A stretch of 64,000 nt of DNA from Halogeometricum sp. S3BR5-2 (lineage in GTDB: Archaea; Halobacteriota; Halobacteria; Halobacteriales; Haloferacaceae). Both the position numbers and the translations under genes were made by a program. Position 1 is the stretch's first letter. The number at the start of each line of letters is the position of its first letter. Below the pieces are notes generated by a model, which made no database searches, was not told the DNA's origin, and was given only the letters and a program-made list of their open reading frames with translations. The DNA is taken from NCBI RefSeq assembly GCF_031624635.1, contig NZ_JAMQOQ010000006.1, positions 1 through 64,000 on the forward strand, in the 5' to 3' direction. This document shows positions 25,612-35,211 of this stretch, piece after piece.

Positions 25612-27911
25612 GCGACGGGGGCGAGGGCCGCCCGGCGATACGCGCCCTCGACGACCGGACCGTCCGCCAGATAGCCGCCGGGGAGGTGGTCGAACGACCC
25701 GCGTCGGTCGTCAAGGAACTCGTCGAGAACAGCCTCGACGCCGACGCGACTCGCATCTCCATCGCCGTCAACGCCGGCGGGACGGAGGGCGTCCGCGTCC
25801 GCGACGACGGCGTCGGGATGGACCGCGACGACGTCGAGATGGCCGTCGAGGAGCACACCACGAGCAAGATATCCGACGTCGACGACCTCGAATCCGGCGT
25901 CGGGACGCTCGGCTTCCGGGGGGAGGCGCTGCACACCATCGGCGCCGTCTCCCGCCTCACCGTCCGGTCGAAACCGCGCGGCGGCGACGGCGCCGGGACG
26001 GAACTCCGCGTCGAGGGCGGCGAGGTGGCCGACGTGCGCCCCGCGGGGTGTCCGGAGGGCACCGTCGTCGAGGTCGAGGACCTCTTCTACAACACGCCCG
26101 CGCGTCGGAAGTTCCTGAAGACGACGGCGACGGAGTTCGACCACGTCAACACCGTGGCGACGCAGTACGCCCTCGCCAACCCGGACGTGGCGCTCTCCTT
26201 GGAACACGACGACCGCGAGGTGTTCGCCACCGAGGGCCGCGGCAGTCTGGCGTCGACGGTGCTCTCGGTGTACGGGCGGGAGGTGGCGGAGTCGATGGTC
26301 CGCGTCGACGCCGAACCCGACGCCGGCCCCGTCGACTCGGTGACGGGCCTCGTCAGCCACCCCGAGACGACCCGGAGCGCGCGCGACTACCTCTCGACGT
26401 TCGTCAACGGTCGCTACGTGACCGCCCGACCGCTCCGTGAGGCCGTCTTAGACGCCTACGGCGGGCAACTCGCCCCCGACCGCTACCCGTTCGCCGTCCT
26501 GTTCGCCGACGTGCCGCGGGAGACGGTGGACGTGAACGTCCACCCCCGCAAAATGGAGGTGCGGTTCGACGACGAGTCCGGCGTCAAGCGCGCCGTCGAG
26601 TCGGCCGTCGAGTCCGCGCTCCTGGGCGAGGGGCTGATTCGCTCCTCGGCGCCGCGGGGTCGCTCCGCGCCCGACGAGGTGGAACCCGCGCCGGAGGCGC
26701 CGGAGACGGAGGCCCGCGGCGGGAAGGGGCACAGTCCCCAGCCACCGTCGTCGTCGGACGCCCCGCCGGACCGGTCGGAATCGAAGACGGAGGCGGCCGG
26801 CCGCGGCGACGGAGACGACGCCGGAGGGGTCGAAGCCGAGGCGTCGGAGTCGGGCGCGGGCGAATCTGCCGAATCTGCCGAAGTACCGAAATCGGTCGAC
26901 TCGGCGGCCGACTCCGACGGCGAAAACGAATCGAGCCTCCCCGACGGGGACGGAACCGACGTGACCGACGACGAGGCGTGGTCCGTCTCGGCCGGCCGGA
27001 CCCGCTCGCGGCCCGAGCGCGCGCCGGGGACGCCGAGCGCGTCCGTCGGAGGCGAATCGACGGCTTCCGAGACGGCGAGCGAGTCGTCGCCGGCGTCCGG
27101 AGCCGATTTGTCACCGACGGCGGCCGAGGCGACGCAGTCGTCGCTGGACGGCGCGTCGAGCGGTGCGGGAGGCGAGGAAGCGACGGGCATCGACGACGCC
27201 CGAGACGGGAGCGACCGCTCGCGGCGACTCGGCGCGCCGACGGTCCAGCGCGACCTGTCGGGCGATGCGGCGGCGCTGGAACCCGAGTTCGACTCGCTGC
27301 CGTCGATGCGCGTGCTCGGCCAACTGCACGACACCTACGTCGTCGCGGAGACGACCGACGGGATGGTGCTCGTCGACCAGCACGCGGCCGACGAGCGGGT
27401 GAACTACGAGCGTCTGCAGGCAAAGCTCGCCGGCGACGTGGCGACGCAGGCGCTGGCCGACCCCGTCGAAGTAGAACTCACGGCGCGCGAGGCGGCGCTA
27501 TTCGAGGAGTACCGCGAGGCGCTCTCGGAGACGGGGTTTCGGGCGGAACGAACCGACGAGCGGACCGTCGAGGTGCGGAGCGTCCCGGCCGTGTTCGCGG
27601 AGGCGCTCCGACCCGAACTCCTCCGGGACGCGCTCACGGCGTGCGTCAGCGAGGGGGAGTCGGGCGGCCGCGAGACGGTGGACGCCGTCGCGGACGAACT
27701 GCTCGCGGACCTCGCGTGCTACCCGTCGGTGACGGGCAACACGTCGCTGACCGAGGGGTCGGTCGTGGACCTGCTCTCGGCGCTGGACGACTGCGAGAAC
27801 CCCTACGCCTGCCCGCACGGCCGGCCGGTTCTTATCGAACTGGGCGACGAGGAGATAGCCGACCGGTTCGAGCGGGACTACCCGGGTCACGGCGGGCGAC
27901 GGGCGGAGTGA
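25608..27911 (+). CDS. mutL: DNA mismatch repair endonuclease MutL
   Basis: A 767-residue MutL. The GHKL ATPase domain has VKELVENSLDADATRI, the D-G-V-G-M loop and GFRGEAL; the transducer domain has TFVNGRYV and NVHPRKMEVRF. An unusually acidic, low-complexity linker covers about residues 345-560. The C-terminal dimerisation domain holds D590-QHA-AD-E-RVNY-E601, an exact DQHA-x2-E-x4-E endonuclease motif, and ACPHGRP near the end. MutL here should therefore nick the strand itself, as in organisms without MutH. The start is a GTG overlapping the NUDIX stop; upstream in-frame residues do not resemble MutL. Confidence 0.96.
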   Translation: MSDGGEGRPAIRALDDRTVRQIAAGEVVERPASVVKELVENSLDADATRISIAVNAGGTEGVRVRDDGVGMDRDDVEMAVEEHTTSKISDVDDLESGVGTLGFRGEALHTIGAVSRLTVRSKPRGGDGAGTELRVEGGEVADVRPAGCPEGTVVEVEDLFYNTPARRKFLKTTATEFDHVNTVATQYALANPDVALSLEHDDREVFATEGRGSLASTVLSVYGREVAESMVRVDAEPDAGPVDSVTGLVSHPETTRSARDYLSTFVNGRYVTARPLREAVLDAYGGQLAPDRYPFAVLFADVPRETVDVNVHPRKMEVRFDDESGVKRAVESAVESALLGEGLIRSSAPRGRSAPDEVEPAPEAPETEARGGKGHSPQPPSSSDAPPDRSESKTEAAGRGDGDDAGGVEAEASESGAGESAESAEVPKSVDSAADSDGENESSLPDGDGTDVTDDEAWSVSAGRTRSRPERAPGTPSASVGGESTASETASESSPASGADLSPTAAEATQSSLDGASSGAGGEEATGIDDARDGSDRSRRLGAPTVQRDLSGDAAALEPEFDSLPSMRVLGQLHDTYVVAETTDGMVLVDQHAADERVNYERLQAKLAGDVATQALADPVEVELTAREAALFEEYREALSETGFRAERTDERTVEVRSVPAVFAEALRPELLRDALTACVSEGESGGRETVDAVADELLADLACYPSVTGNTSLTEGSVVDLLSALDDCENPYACPHGRPVLIELGDEEIADRFERDYPGHGGRRAE

Positions 27912-27992
27912 GCGGACGCCGTCGTCGCGGGTCCCGCCGTCGTCGCGAGCGGACCGACCGAACTTATGTACCGTCTCGCAGAACGGGGAGGC

Positions 27993-28952
27993 ATGACCGA
28001 CATCGTAACCTTCGGGGAGACGATGCTACGCCTCTCGCCGCCCCGCGGGGAACGGTTGGAACGGACGCGAACGCTGGACGTCCACCCGGGCGGCGCGGAG
28101 AGCAACGTCGCCGTCACGGCGTCCCGACTGGGCGCCGACGCCGTCTGGCTCTCGAAGCTTCCGGACTCGCCGCTGGGCCGCCGCGTCGTCTCGGAACTGC
28201 GGAGCCACGGCGTGCGCACGGGCGTCGCGTGGGCGGACCCCGAGGCGACCCGGATGGGGACGTACTACGTCGAACACGGCGGGGCGCCGCGCGGGACGAA
28301 CGTCGTCTACGACCGCTCGGACGCCGCCGTGACGACGGCGACGCCCTCGGAACTGCCGGGCGGCGCGGTGCGGAACGCCGACCTGTTCTACACCAGCGGA
28401 ATCACGCCCGCACTCTCCCCGACGCTGGCCGAGACGACGGCGTCGCTGCTGGAGACGGCGACGGCGGCCGACACGACGACGGCGTTCGACCTGAACTACC
28501 GGTCGAAGCTGTGGACGCCCGAGGAGGCCGGCGAGACGTACCGGTCGCTGCTCCCGGACGTGGACGTGCTGGTGGGGGCCGAACGCGACATCGCCACCTG
28601 CCTCGGCCGCGAGGGCGACCCGGCGGACGTCGCGCGTGACCTGGCGGAGGAGTACGGCTTCGAGACGGTGGTCGTGACGCTGAGTTCCGAGGGGTCGCTC
28701 GCGTACCACGACGGGGAACTGCACGAACAGGGCGTCTACGAGTCCGAGACGTTCGACGCCATCGGCACCGGCGACGCGTTCGTCGGCGGCTTCCTCGCGA
28801 AGCGACTCGACGGCGGCGAGGTGCCCGAGTCGCTGGCCTACGGCGCGGCGGCGGCGTCGCTGAAGCGGACCGTCGACGGCGACCTGGCCGTCGTCACGGC
28901 CGCGGAAGTCGACGCCGTCGTCGAGGAGGACGCGGGCGGCATCTCGCGGTAG
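27993..28952 (+). CDS. kdgK: 2-keto-3-deoxygluconate kinase (PfkB family sugar kinase)
   Basis: A 319-residue ribokinase/PfkB-type sugar kinase. The N-terminus [12 protein letters not shown], the sugar-binding [15 protein letters not shown] and the catalytic [12 protein letters not shown] motif fit KDG kinases, which phosphorylate 2-keto-3-deoxygluconate in the semi-phosphorylative Entner-Doudoroff pathway of haloarchaea. The family also contains fructokinases, so the substrate is probable, not proven. It starts 81 nt after mutL and has its own A/T box (CTTATG near 27965). Confidence 0.82.
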   Translation: MTDIVTFGETMLRLSPPRGERLERTRTLDVHPGGAESNVAVTASRLGADAVWLSKLPDSPLGRRVVSELRSHGVRTGVAWADPEATRMGTYYVEHGGAPRGTNVVYDRSDAAVTTATPSELPGGAVRNADLFYTSGITPALSPTLAETTASLLETATAADTTTAFDLNYRSKLWTPEEAGETYRSLLPDVDVLVGAERDIATCLGREGDPADVARDLAEEYGFETVVVTLSSEGSLAYHDGELHEQGVYESETFDAIGTGDAFVGGFLAKRLDGGEVPESLAYGAAAASLKRTVDGDLAVVTAAEVDAVVEEDAGGISR

Positions 28953-29020
28953 CGACGGGTCGGACCGACCGCGCCGGCCGACGCCCGAACGACTATTCCT
29001 CCGCAGTCCTCCTATCGGAT

Positions 29021-30424
29021 ATGACGCACGTGGTCATCGTCGGCGCCTACGGAAGTGCGGGCGTCGCCGCCGCCGAGGGACTCCTCGACGCCGTCGGCTC
29101 CGAGATAGACCGATTGACGCTCGTCGACGACGGCGAACCCGGCGGCGGCCTCTGCATCCTCCGGGGCTGTATGCCCTCCAAGGAGGTGCTGTCGGCCGCC
29201 GAGCACCGCTACCGGGCCCGCCACGACCACCGCCTGCGCGGCGACCCGCCGGAGATAGACCTCGACGCGGTCGTGAGGACGAAAGACGAACACGTCTCGA
29301 ACTTCGCGGCGCACCGCCGCGAGGCGGTCCGCGAGATGGCGAGTCGCGACGGCGTCGAATTCCGCCACGAGACGGCGCGGTTCGTCGGCGACCGGACGCT
29401 CCGCGTCGGCGGCGAGGAGGTGGAGGCCGACCACGTCGTCGTCGCCACGGGGTCGACGCCGAACGTGCCCGACGTGTCCGGTCTCGACTCGGTCGACTAT
29501 CTCACCAGCGCCGACGTGTTGGACGCGACCGACCTGCCGGACTCCGGCGTCGTGATGGGGTTCGGCTACGTCGGCCTCGAACTCGTCCCCTACCTCGCGG
29601 AGGCGGGCGTGGACCTCACCGTGGTCGAACACGACGAACGGCCGTTGGACGAGGCCGACCCCGCGTTCGGCGACGACGTACTCTCGCTGTACCGCGAGGA
29701 GTTCGACGTGGAGATTCGCACGGAGACGACCGAAGAGCGGATAGAGAAGACCGACGACGGGGTCAGGGTGCACGTCGACGGGCCGGACGGCCCGGACGCC
29801 CTCGACGCCGAGTCGCTGTTCCTCTTCACCGGGCGTCGCCCCGCGTTAGACGGCCTCGGACTGGCGGAGGCGGGCATCGACGCCGGGGAGGATGAGTGGG
29901 TCGAGGACACGATGCGGACGCGGGGGAACGACCGGGTGTCCGTCGTCGGCGACGCGAACGGGAAGGAGCCGATTCTGCACGTGGCCAAAGAGCAGGGACA
30001 GGTGGCGGCCGATAATATCCTCGCCGCCGAACGGGACGAGTCGCCCGAGGTCTACGAGAACGTCCACCACCACGTCGTCTTCTCCGGGGCGGCCGTCTAC
30101 CCGTACGCGCGGGTCGGCCACTCCGAGGCGTCGGCCGAGGAGGCGGGTCTCGACCACGTCACCGTCCGCCGCGAGGCGGCCCGCGACGGCGTGTTCAAGA
30201 CGAAACTGGCCCCTCGCGGGCGGGCGACGCTCGTCGTCGGCGCCGACGGCACCGTCCTCGGCTATCAGGGCCTGCACCTCCACGCCGACGCGATGGCGAA
30301 GACGATGCAGGTGGTCGTCGAACGCGGGATGGACGTGCGCGAGGTGCCCGACCGGGCGTACCACCCGACGACGCCGGAGATACTCGACGGACTCCTCCGA
30401 CTCGCCGCGGAGCGACTGGAGTAA
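29021..30424 (+). CDS. Pyridine nucleotide-disulfide oxidoreductase (lipoamide dehydrogenase-like)
   Basis: A 467-residue class I flavin disulfide reductase. The redox-active pair is GLCILRGCMPSK (C-x4-C). The NAD(P)H site is GFGYVGLELVPYL, the second FAD site is VSVVGDANG, and the C-terminal YHPTTPEIL supplies the histidine-glutamate proton relay. The first FAD loop reads VGAYGSAG instead of the usual GGGPAG, which is atypical but seen in this subgroup. The partner disulfide (lipoamide, mycothiol-like or gamma-glutamylcysteine) cannot be chosen from sequence. It lies between kdgK and an antiporter gene, with its own spacing. Confidence 0.9.
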   Translation: MTHVVIVGAYGSAGVAAAEGLLDAVGSEIDRLTLVDDGEPGGGLCILRGCMPSKEVLSAAEHRYRARHDHRLRGDPPEIDLDAVVRTKDEHVSNFAAHRREAVREMASRDGVEFRHETARFVGDRTLRVGGEEVEADHVVVATGSTPNVPDVSGLDSVDYLTSADVLDATDLPDSGVVMGFGYVGLELVPYLAEAGVDLTVVEHDERPLDEADPAFGDDVLSLYREEFDVEIRTETTEERIEKTDDGVRVHVDGPDGPDALDAESLFLFTGRRPALDGLGLAEAGIDAGEDEWVEDTMRTRGNDRVSVVGDANGKEPILHVAKEQGQVAADNILAAERDESPEVYENVHHHVVFSGAAVYPYARVGHSEASAEEAGLDHVTVRREAARDGVFKTKLAPRGRATLVVGADGTVLGYQGLHLHADAMAKTMQVVVERGMDVREVPDRAYHPTTPEILDGLLRLAAERLE

Positions 30425-30566
30425 GGGAACCGACGCGCGCCGCGGCGAAGCGGTCGGTCGGGTCGCACGCGTCTCGGTCGCGTGTGACGGGAACCCACGA
30501 GAACGGATGCCTATGGCGCATAGATGCGACGGCTACAAATGCTCTAGTTGCATATCCGGCGTCGTA

Positions 30567-32045
30567 ATGGCGACACTATCGTTCGAACCGCTGACGTACG
30601 AGGACATCCCGGCGGAGGTGCGCCCCTCTCTCGGACAGGCGCTCGTCCCCATCGTGGGGATGCTCGTCTTCCTCAGCGTCGGCGCCATCGCCCTGGGTCT
30701 CGACCCTCAGATACCGCTGCTGTTCGGTATCGCCTTCACCGGCCTCGTTGGTCGGTACTGGTACGGCGTCTCCTGGGAGACGATGTACGAGGGCATCGTC
30801 GACGGCCTCCGGATGGGCATGCAGGCGATACTCATCATCTTCGTCATCTACATGCTCATCTCGACGTGGACGGGCGCGGGGACGATTCCCTCGCTCATCT
30901 ACTACGGACTCGAACTCCTGACGCCGCGGGTGTTCCTGCCGGTGGCGACGCTGCTCGCCGCCGTCGTCGCGTTCGCCATCGGGTCGTCGTGGACCACCGC
31001 CGGGACCCTCGGCGTCGCGTTCATCGGCATCGGCGCGGGCCTCGGCGTCCCCGAACCGATGACCGCCGGCGCCGTCCTGACCGGCGCGTACACCGGCGAC
31101 AAGGTGTCGCCGCTGTCGGACACGACGAACCTCGCGGCGGCCGTGACGAACACCGACCTGATGACGCACGTGCGGACGATGCGCGTCGGCACGGGCATCG
31201 CGATGCTCATCTCGCTCGGCCTGTACACCTACCTCGGGTTCGCGGCGACGGGGGCCATCCCGCCGGGCCGCATCGCCGAGATTCAGTCGGCCATCTCGGG
31301 GGCGTACGTCGTCTCGCCGCTGACGTTCGCCCCCCTCGCGCTGACGTTCGCGCTGGCGATTCGGGGCTACCCCGCCCTGCCGGCCATCACCTCGGGCGTG
31401 TTCGCGGGCGTGGCGACGCAGATTCTCGTGCAGGGACCGCGCTCCGTCGAGGGCGTCGTCGCCGCGATGGAGGTTGCGCAGTCGGGGACGACGGCCGAGA
31501 CGGGCGTCGAACTCGTGAACGGCCTGCTCTCCTCGGGCGGCCTCGTCGGGTCCGCGTGGACCATCACCGTCGTCGTCGCCGCCCTCTCCTTGGGCGGCAT
31601 CCTCGAACGCACGGGCGTCCTCGCCGTCGTCGCCCACCGCCTCGGGCAGTCCATCCGCGGCGTCGGCGGTCTGACCGCCGGGACGGCGCTCTCGGCGTTC
31701 GGGATGAACGTCCTCGCCGCCGAGCAGTACATGAGCATCGTCGTCCCCGGCATGAGCCTCCGCGGCCTCTACGACGAGTTCGACCTGGACAGCAGAAACC
31801 TCTCCAGAGCGGTCGAGGCGGCGGGGACGACGACGAGCGCGCTCGTCCCGTGGAACGCGGGCGGCGTCTACATGGCGACGGTGCTCGGCGTGCCGACGCT
31901 TCAGTACGCGCCGTACTACTTCCTCGGCTTCCTCTCTCCGGCCATCCTCGTCTTCATGGGCGTGACCGGGTGGCGCATCACGAAGCAGTCCGAGGAGACG
32001 ACGGCGGGCCTCAAGGGCGCCGTCGAGTCGCTCGGCGACGACTGA
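30567..32045 (+). CDS. nhaC: NhaC-family Na+/H+ antiporter
   Basis: A 492-residue membrane protein with about eleven hydrophobic segments. The conserved core GSSWTTAGTLGVAFIGIG, GAVLTGAYTGDKVSPLSDTTN and the late segment with ALVPWNAGGVYMATVLGVP are the signature stretches of the NhaC family. It would expel sodium in exchange for protons, an essential job for a high-salt cell; some relatives exchange malate and lactate. The ATG at 30567 follows a TATA-like ACAAAT about 30 nt upstream. Confidence 0.92.
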   Translation: MATLSFEPLTYEDIPAEVRPSLGQALVPIVGMLVFLSVGAIALGLDPQIPLLFGIAFTGLVGRYWYGVSWETMYEGIVDGLRMGMQAILIIFVIYMLISTWTGAGTIPSLIYYGLELLTPRVFLPVATLLAAVVAFAIGSSWTTAGTLGVAFIGIGAGLGVPEPMTAGAVLTGAYTGDKVSPLSDTTNLAAAVTNTDLMTHVRTMRVGTGIAMLISLGLYTYLGFAATGAIPPGRIAEIQSAISGAYVVSPLTFAPLALTFALAIRGYPALPAITSGVFAGVATQILVQGPRSVEGVVAAMEVAQSGTTAETGVELVNGLLSSGGLVGSAWTITVVVAALSLGGILERTGVLAVVAHRLGQSIRGVGGLTAGTALSAFGMNVLAAEQYMSIVVPGMSLRGLYDEFDLDSRNLSRAVEAAGTTTSALVPWNAGGVYMATVLGVPTLQYAPYYFLGFLSPAILVFMGVTGWRITKQSEETTAGLKGAVESLGDD

Positions 32046-32209
32046 GCGGCGTCGAAGACCCCTCTATCGCCCGCGACGCCGCTCTCGTTCTCGGCGGTGG
32101 CGCGGGCGCTCGAACCCGACGGCAACGGCGTCGTGTTCCCGGGCCCGGACCGGGGCGACCGATGCCGGCAAACCGCCCGCCTTTTCTCGATTCGGTCGAA
32201 AACGGTAGC

Positions 32210-32872
32210 ATGGACCTGACGACCGAGGGTCGCTACCGCGTCCTCGGACGCCCTCGCGACCCCGACGAACTCCTCCTCGTGGAACTGTCCGCGGACGCCT
32301 CGGACTCGGACGGCGGTACCCCGCCCGACGAGTCCTACGACCCGACGTACGTCGACGCGACGGGCTACGAGGGCGACCTCGCCGCGGCGGTCGACTCGCT
32401 GGCCGCGGGCAACGTCGTCGACGCCGACCTGACGTGGCGCGACGGCGACCCGCGGTTCGCGGACGTCTCCGTCGTCGCGGAGACGACGTTCACCTTCGCC
32501 GACGGCGTCACCGGGATGTTCGAGGCGGCCAAGCAGACGTGGATGGTCGCGGAGGCGGAGAACGAGGGGATGAACGCCCGCGTCACCCGCAACACCGACG
32601 GCGACCCGAACGGCGCGCTGTACGTCTTCGCCAAGCAGTCGGGCGCTCGCGACCTCTTCGAGGAGTTCCGCGACGGCGTCACGCCGCTGGAACCGCTGGT
32701 CCGCCGCGTCGACGTGGGCGAGGGGGAGGTGGAGGTACCGCCGGAGTCCGAGCAGGCCCGCGAGGTGTTCGTGCTGCGACCGGCGGACGAACCGTTTCTC
32801 GCCGTCTACATCGTCTTCGACCGGGAGGGGATGTTGGCGACGACGGTTCGGGACACCTACGTCCGCGACTGA
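32210..32872 (+). CDS. Conserved haloarchaeal protein of unknown function (220 aa)
   Basis: A mixed alpha/beta protein starting MDLTTEGRYRVLGRPRDPDELLLVEL. The centre (TTFTFADGVTGMFEAAKQTWM and NDG-like stretch VTRNTDGDPNGALYVFA) and the end (EVFVLRPADEPFLAVYIVFDREGMLATTVRDTY) are well ordered and Cys-free, suggesting a cytoplasmic soluble protein. I recognise the pattern as one repeated in haloarchaeal genomes but cannot give a function. An ATG 16 codons upstream is possible; the internal ATG has a T-rich box (CTTTTC) about 27 nt in front and was chosen. Confidence 0.68.
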   Translation: MDLTTEGRYRVLGRPRDPDELLLVELSADASDSDGGTPPDESYDPTYVDATGYEGDLAAAVDSLAAGNVVDADLTWRDGDPRFADVSVVAETTFTFADGVTGMFEAAKQTWMVAEAENEGMNARVTRNTDGDPNGALYVFAKQSGARDLFEEFRDGVTPLEPLVRRVDVGEGEVEVPPESEQAREVFVLRPADEPFLAVYIVFDREGMLATTVRDTYVRD

Positions 32873-32873
32873 G

Positions 32874-33848
32874 TCACTCCCAGTCGGGGTCGACGGGGTG
32901 CGCCGGCGTCTCGCCCGTCAGGACGCGGCGCACGTCCGCGGCGGCCGTCTCGTTCACCTCGGCGCTCGATTCCTCGGAGTACCACGCCGTGTGCGAGGTG
33001 ACGACGACGTTCGCGCGGTCTCGGAGCGGCGATTCGGGAGGAAGGGGTTCCGACTCGAACACGTCGAGGGCGGCGCAGTCTATCTCGCCGTCGTCGAGCG
33101 CTTCGAGGAGGGCATCCTCGTCGACGACGGCCCCGCGGCCGGTGTTCACGAGGGCGGCCTCCTCGCGCATCCGCTCGAACGCCGCGGCGTCGAACATCCC
33201 GCGTGTCTCCTCGGTTGCGGGGGCGTTGACGACGACGTAGTGAGAGCGCTCTAAGAGCGTCTCGAAGTCGACGAGGTCCGGGTCCGAGTCGTCGAAGTCC
33301 TCGGGTTCGAGGTAGGGGTCGTAGGCCACCGCGTCGAGGCCGAACCCGGAGACCATCTCGGCGGTCCGGCGGGCGATAGCGCCGAAGGAGACGAAGCCTA
33401 TCGTCCGCCCCGCCAATCGATGCACCTCGTGGGCGACCGAGTCGGCGGTCGGCCACTCGCCCGCGCCGATTCGGTCGTCCACCTCGGGGACGGCGCGGAC
33501 CGCCGACAACAGGAGCGCGACGGTGTGCGTCGCCACCTCGTCGGTGCAGTAGCCGGGGACGTTCGTGACGACGACGCCGCGTTCCTCGGCGGCGGCCACG
33601 TCGACGTTGTCGAACCCGACGGCGGCGCGGGCGACGACCGACAGGTCGAGTTCGTCGAGGGCCTCGCCGGTGACGGGCGTGGCGATGTCGGTGATGAGGG
33701 CGTCCGCGTCGGCCTCCCGACAGGCGTCGACGAGACGCTCCGTCGACCCGAGTTCGGCGAGGGTCACGTCGGCGACGCCGTCGAGCGTCTCGCGCAGGAC
33801 GTCCGGGCGAACCGTGTGGTAGTCGCTGGCGACGACTTGGTAGGTCAT
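32874..33848 (-). CDS. D-isomer specific 2-hydroxyacid dehydrogenase (CtBP-like)
   Basis: A 324-residue NAD-dependent dehydrogenase. Catalytic Arg, Glu and His are present in NTGRGAVVDE, ALDVFESEPLP and VVVTSHTAWYSEES. The nucleotide loop reads GRTIGFVSFGAIARR: relative to the usual G-x-G-x-x-G (GIVGFGRIGR) two of the glycines are replaced by Ser and Ala. The fold may tolerate this or the cofactor preference may be altered. The last residues match the C-terminal-binding-protein branch of the family. The physiological hydroxyacid is unknown. It converges on the unknown-function gene with a 1-nt gap. Confidence 0.88.
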   Translation of the reverse strand: MTYQVVASDYHTVRPDVLRETLDGVADVTLAELGSTERLVDACREADADALITDIATPVTGEALDELDLSVVARAAVGFDNVDVAAAEERGVVVTNVPGYCTDEVATHTVALLLSAVRAVPEVDDRIGAGEWPTADSVAHEVHRLAGRTIGFVSFGAIARRTAEMVSGFGLDAVAYDPYLEPEDFDDSDPDLVDFETLLERSHYVVVNAPATEETRGMFDAAAFERMREEAALVNTGRGAVVDEDALLEALDDGEIDCAALDVFESEPLPPESPLRDRANVVVTSHTAWYSEESSAEVNETAAADVRRVLTGETPAHPVDPDWE

Positions 33849-33942
33849 CGCCCGGCGGTTCGCCCCCGCGGGACTTAGTTCCGCGTTAGATTCCGGGAGG
33901 ACGAGCGGAAACGAACCTATCTGTTCGAGTGTGTGACAGATA

Positions 33943-34101
33943 ATGGCAGTAAGCGCACAAAAACGAGCACGAGACCTCGCGCGGTACGGACGCCACGTGC
34001 TCGGAGGCGACGGCGGCGTCGACACTCGCTTCGATATCCCGGACCGCCGCCCGCCGCGAGCGAACGGCGCGAGGACTTTTGTACTCCTTCACCATCTATG
34101 A
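33943..34101 (+). CDS. Possible short gene (52 codons), uncertain
   Basis: A frame from ATG at 33943 encodes 52 residues (MAVSAQKRARDLARYGRHVLGG, then DTRFDIPDRRPP) and ends three bases before the next start. CCTATC lies about 27 nt upstream. It is Arg-rich and lacks any family signal, and it could be only the 5' region of the kinase gene; it is listed because its position and spacing are those of a coupled short gene. Confidence 0.25.
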   Translation: MAVSAQKRARDLARYGRHVLGGDGGVDTRFDIPDRRPPRANGARTFVLLHHL

Positions 34102-34104
34102 CAT

Positions 34105-35211
34105 ATGGAGAGACGGGTGCGGGTGCTGTTCGTCGAGGGTGACGGCGATCCGACGCCGGTGTCGGCGGCGCGGTTCGCGGGCCGGGACGGAATCGAGGTG
34201 GAACGGGTCGCGGAGTGGGCGGCCGCCGGACGCGACGCCGAGGCGTACGACTGCGTCGTCACGAACCACGCGCTGAGCGACGGCGACGGCGTCGAGGTGG
34301 TGCGAGCGGTCGGCGCCGCGGCGCCGCGGGTGCCGGTGGTGCTGTACACGGCCGTCGGCGACGAGCGAACGGCGCGGGCGGCCCTCCGCGCCGGCGCGGC
34401 GGACTACGTCGTCGCCCGCGGGACCGACGGCCGGTCCGACGACGAGACCGAGGAATCGGGCGAGGCGGACCCGGAAGCGGTCGCGGAGCGAGAGGCGGCG
34501 ACGCTCGAAAGCCGCGTCCGCGCGGCCGTCTCGGAGGCCGACCGGGTCGTCGGGGAACTCACGCCGACCGAACGGGTGGCGGAGTTGGCGGCGCTCGACC
34601 GCCTCTTCCGGCACGACATCCGCAACGACATGGCCGTCATCGTCGGGTGGGCGGACGTCCTCCGCGACCATGTCACCGAGGAGGGGGAGGACATCCTCGA
34701 CAGAATCCTCGACAACGGCCGGGAGACGCTGGAACTGACCGACGCCGCGGGGGACGCGGCGGCGACGGTCACCGACGAGGCGGCGACCGCCGTCGAACCG
34801 ACCGACCTCGGCGAGGCGCTTCGGGAGGCGGTGCAGTCGCGGCGCGAGGCGTTCCCCGAGGCGAGCATCGAACTCGGCGCGGTGCCGGGGTGCCGCGTCG
34901 CCGCCAATCACCTCCTCGGGGCGGTGTTTCGGAGCCTGTTGAACGAGGCGGTGTCGGACTACCGCGGCGACGTCCCGTCGCTCCGCGTCTCGGCCGAACG
35001 CGACGGCGAAACCGTCCGCGTCCGGGTGGCGGACGCGGACCCGGACGGCGCGGGCGTCCGCGCGGAACCGCCGTTCGGGAGGGGAACCGACCTCGAACGC
35101 TCCGACGCCGACGTCCACCGGTACCTCGTCGAACGACTCGTGGGCGCCTACGGTGGGACGGTGAAAGCCGACGACGGCGCGTTCGTCGTCGAACTCCGCG
35201 CGCTGGACTAA
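34105..35211 (+). CDS. Histidine kinase with degenerate receiver domain
   Basis: A 368-residue two-part protein. Residues 1-110 fold like a response-regulator receiver (VRVLFVEGDGD, RVPVVLYTAVGDERTARAALRAGAADYVVA) but the phospho-accepting Asp is Asn54 (CVVTNHALSDGDG) and the conserved Lys after the last strand is Ala, so it should not be phosphorylated. Residues about 165-220 hold the dimerisation helix with H170 in FRHDIRND. The C-terminal ATPase domain is reduced: an N-box-like SLLNEAV is present, but the glycine boxes are weak (DADPDGAG, PFGRGTDLE). No transmembrane segments or sensor domain. A HxlR-receiver regulator lies downstream on the same strand. Confidence 0.75.
   Translation: MERRVRVLFVEGDGDPTPVSAARFAGRDGIEVERVAEWAAAGRDAEAYDCVVTNHALSDGDGVEVVRAVGAAAPRVPVVLYTAVGDERTARAALRAGAADYVVARGTDGRSDDETEESGEADPEAVAEREAATLESRVRAAVSEADRVVGELTPTERVAELAALDRLFRHDIRNDMAVIVGWADVLRDHVTEEGEDILDRILDNGRETLELTDAAGDAAATVTDEAATAVEPTDLGEALREAVQSRREAFPEASIELGAVPGCRVAANHLLGAVFRSLLNEAVSDYRGDVPSLRVSAERDGETVRVRVADADPDGAGVRAEPPFGRGTDLERSDADVHRYLVERLVGAYGGTVKADDGAFVVELRALD

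Noticed and set aside
29892-32872. Very long overlapping frames across the antiporter and neighbouring genes
   Set aside because: The real genes begin at 30567 and 32210 inside these frames; the upstream parts are Arg/Thr/Ser-rich and do not resemble proteins.
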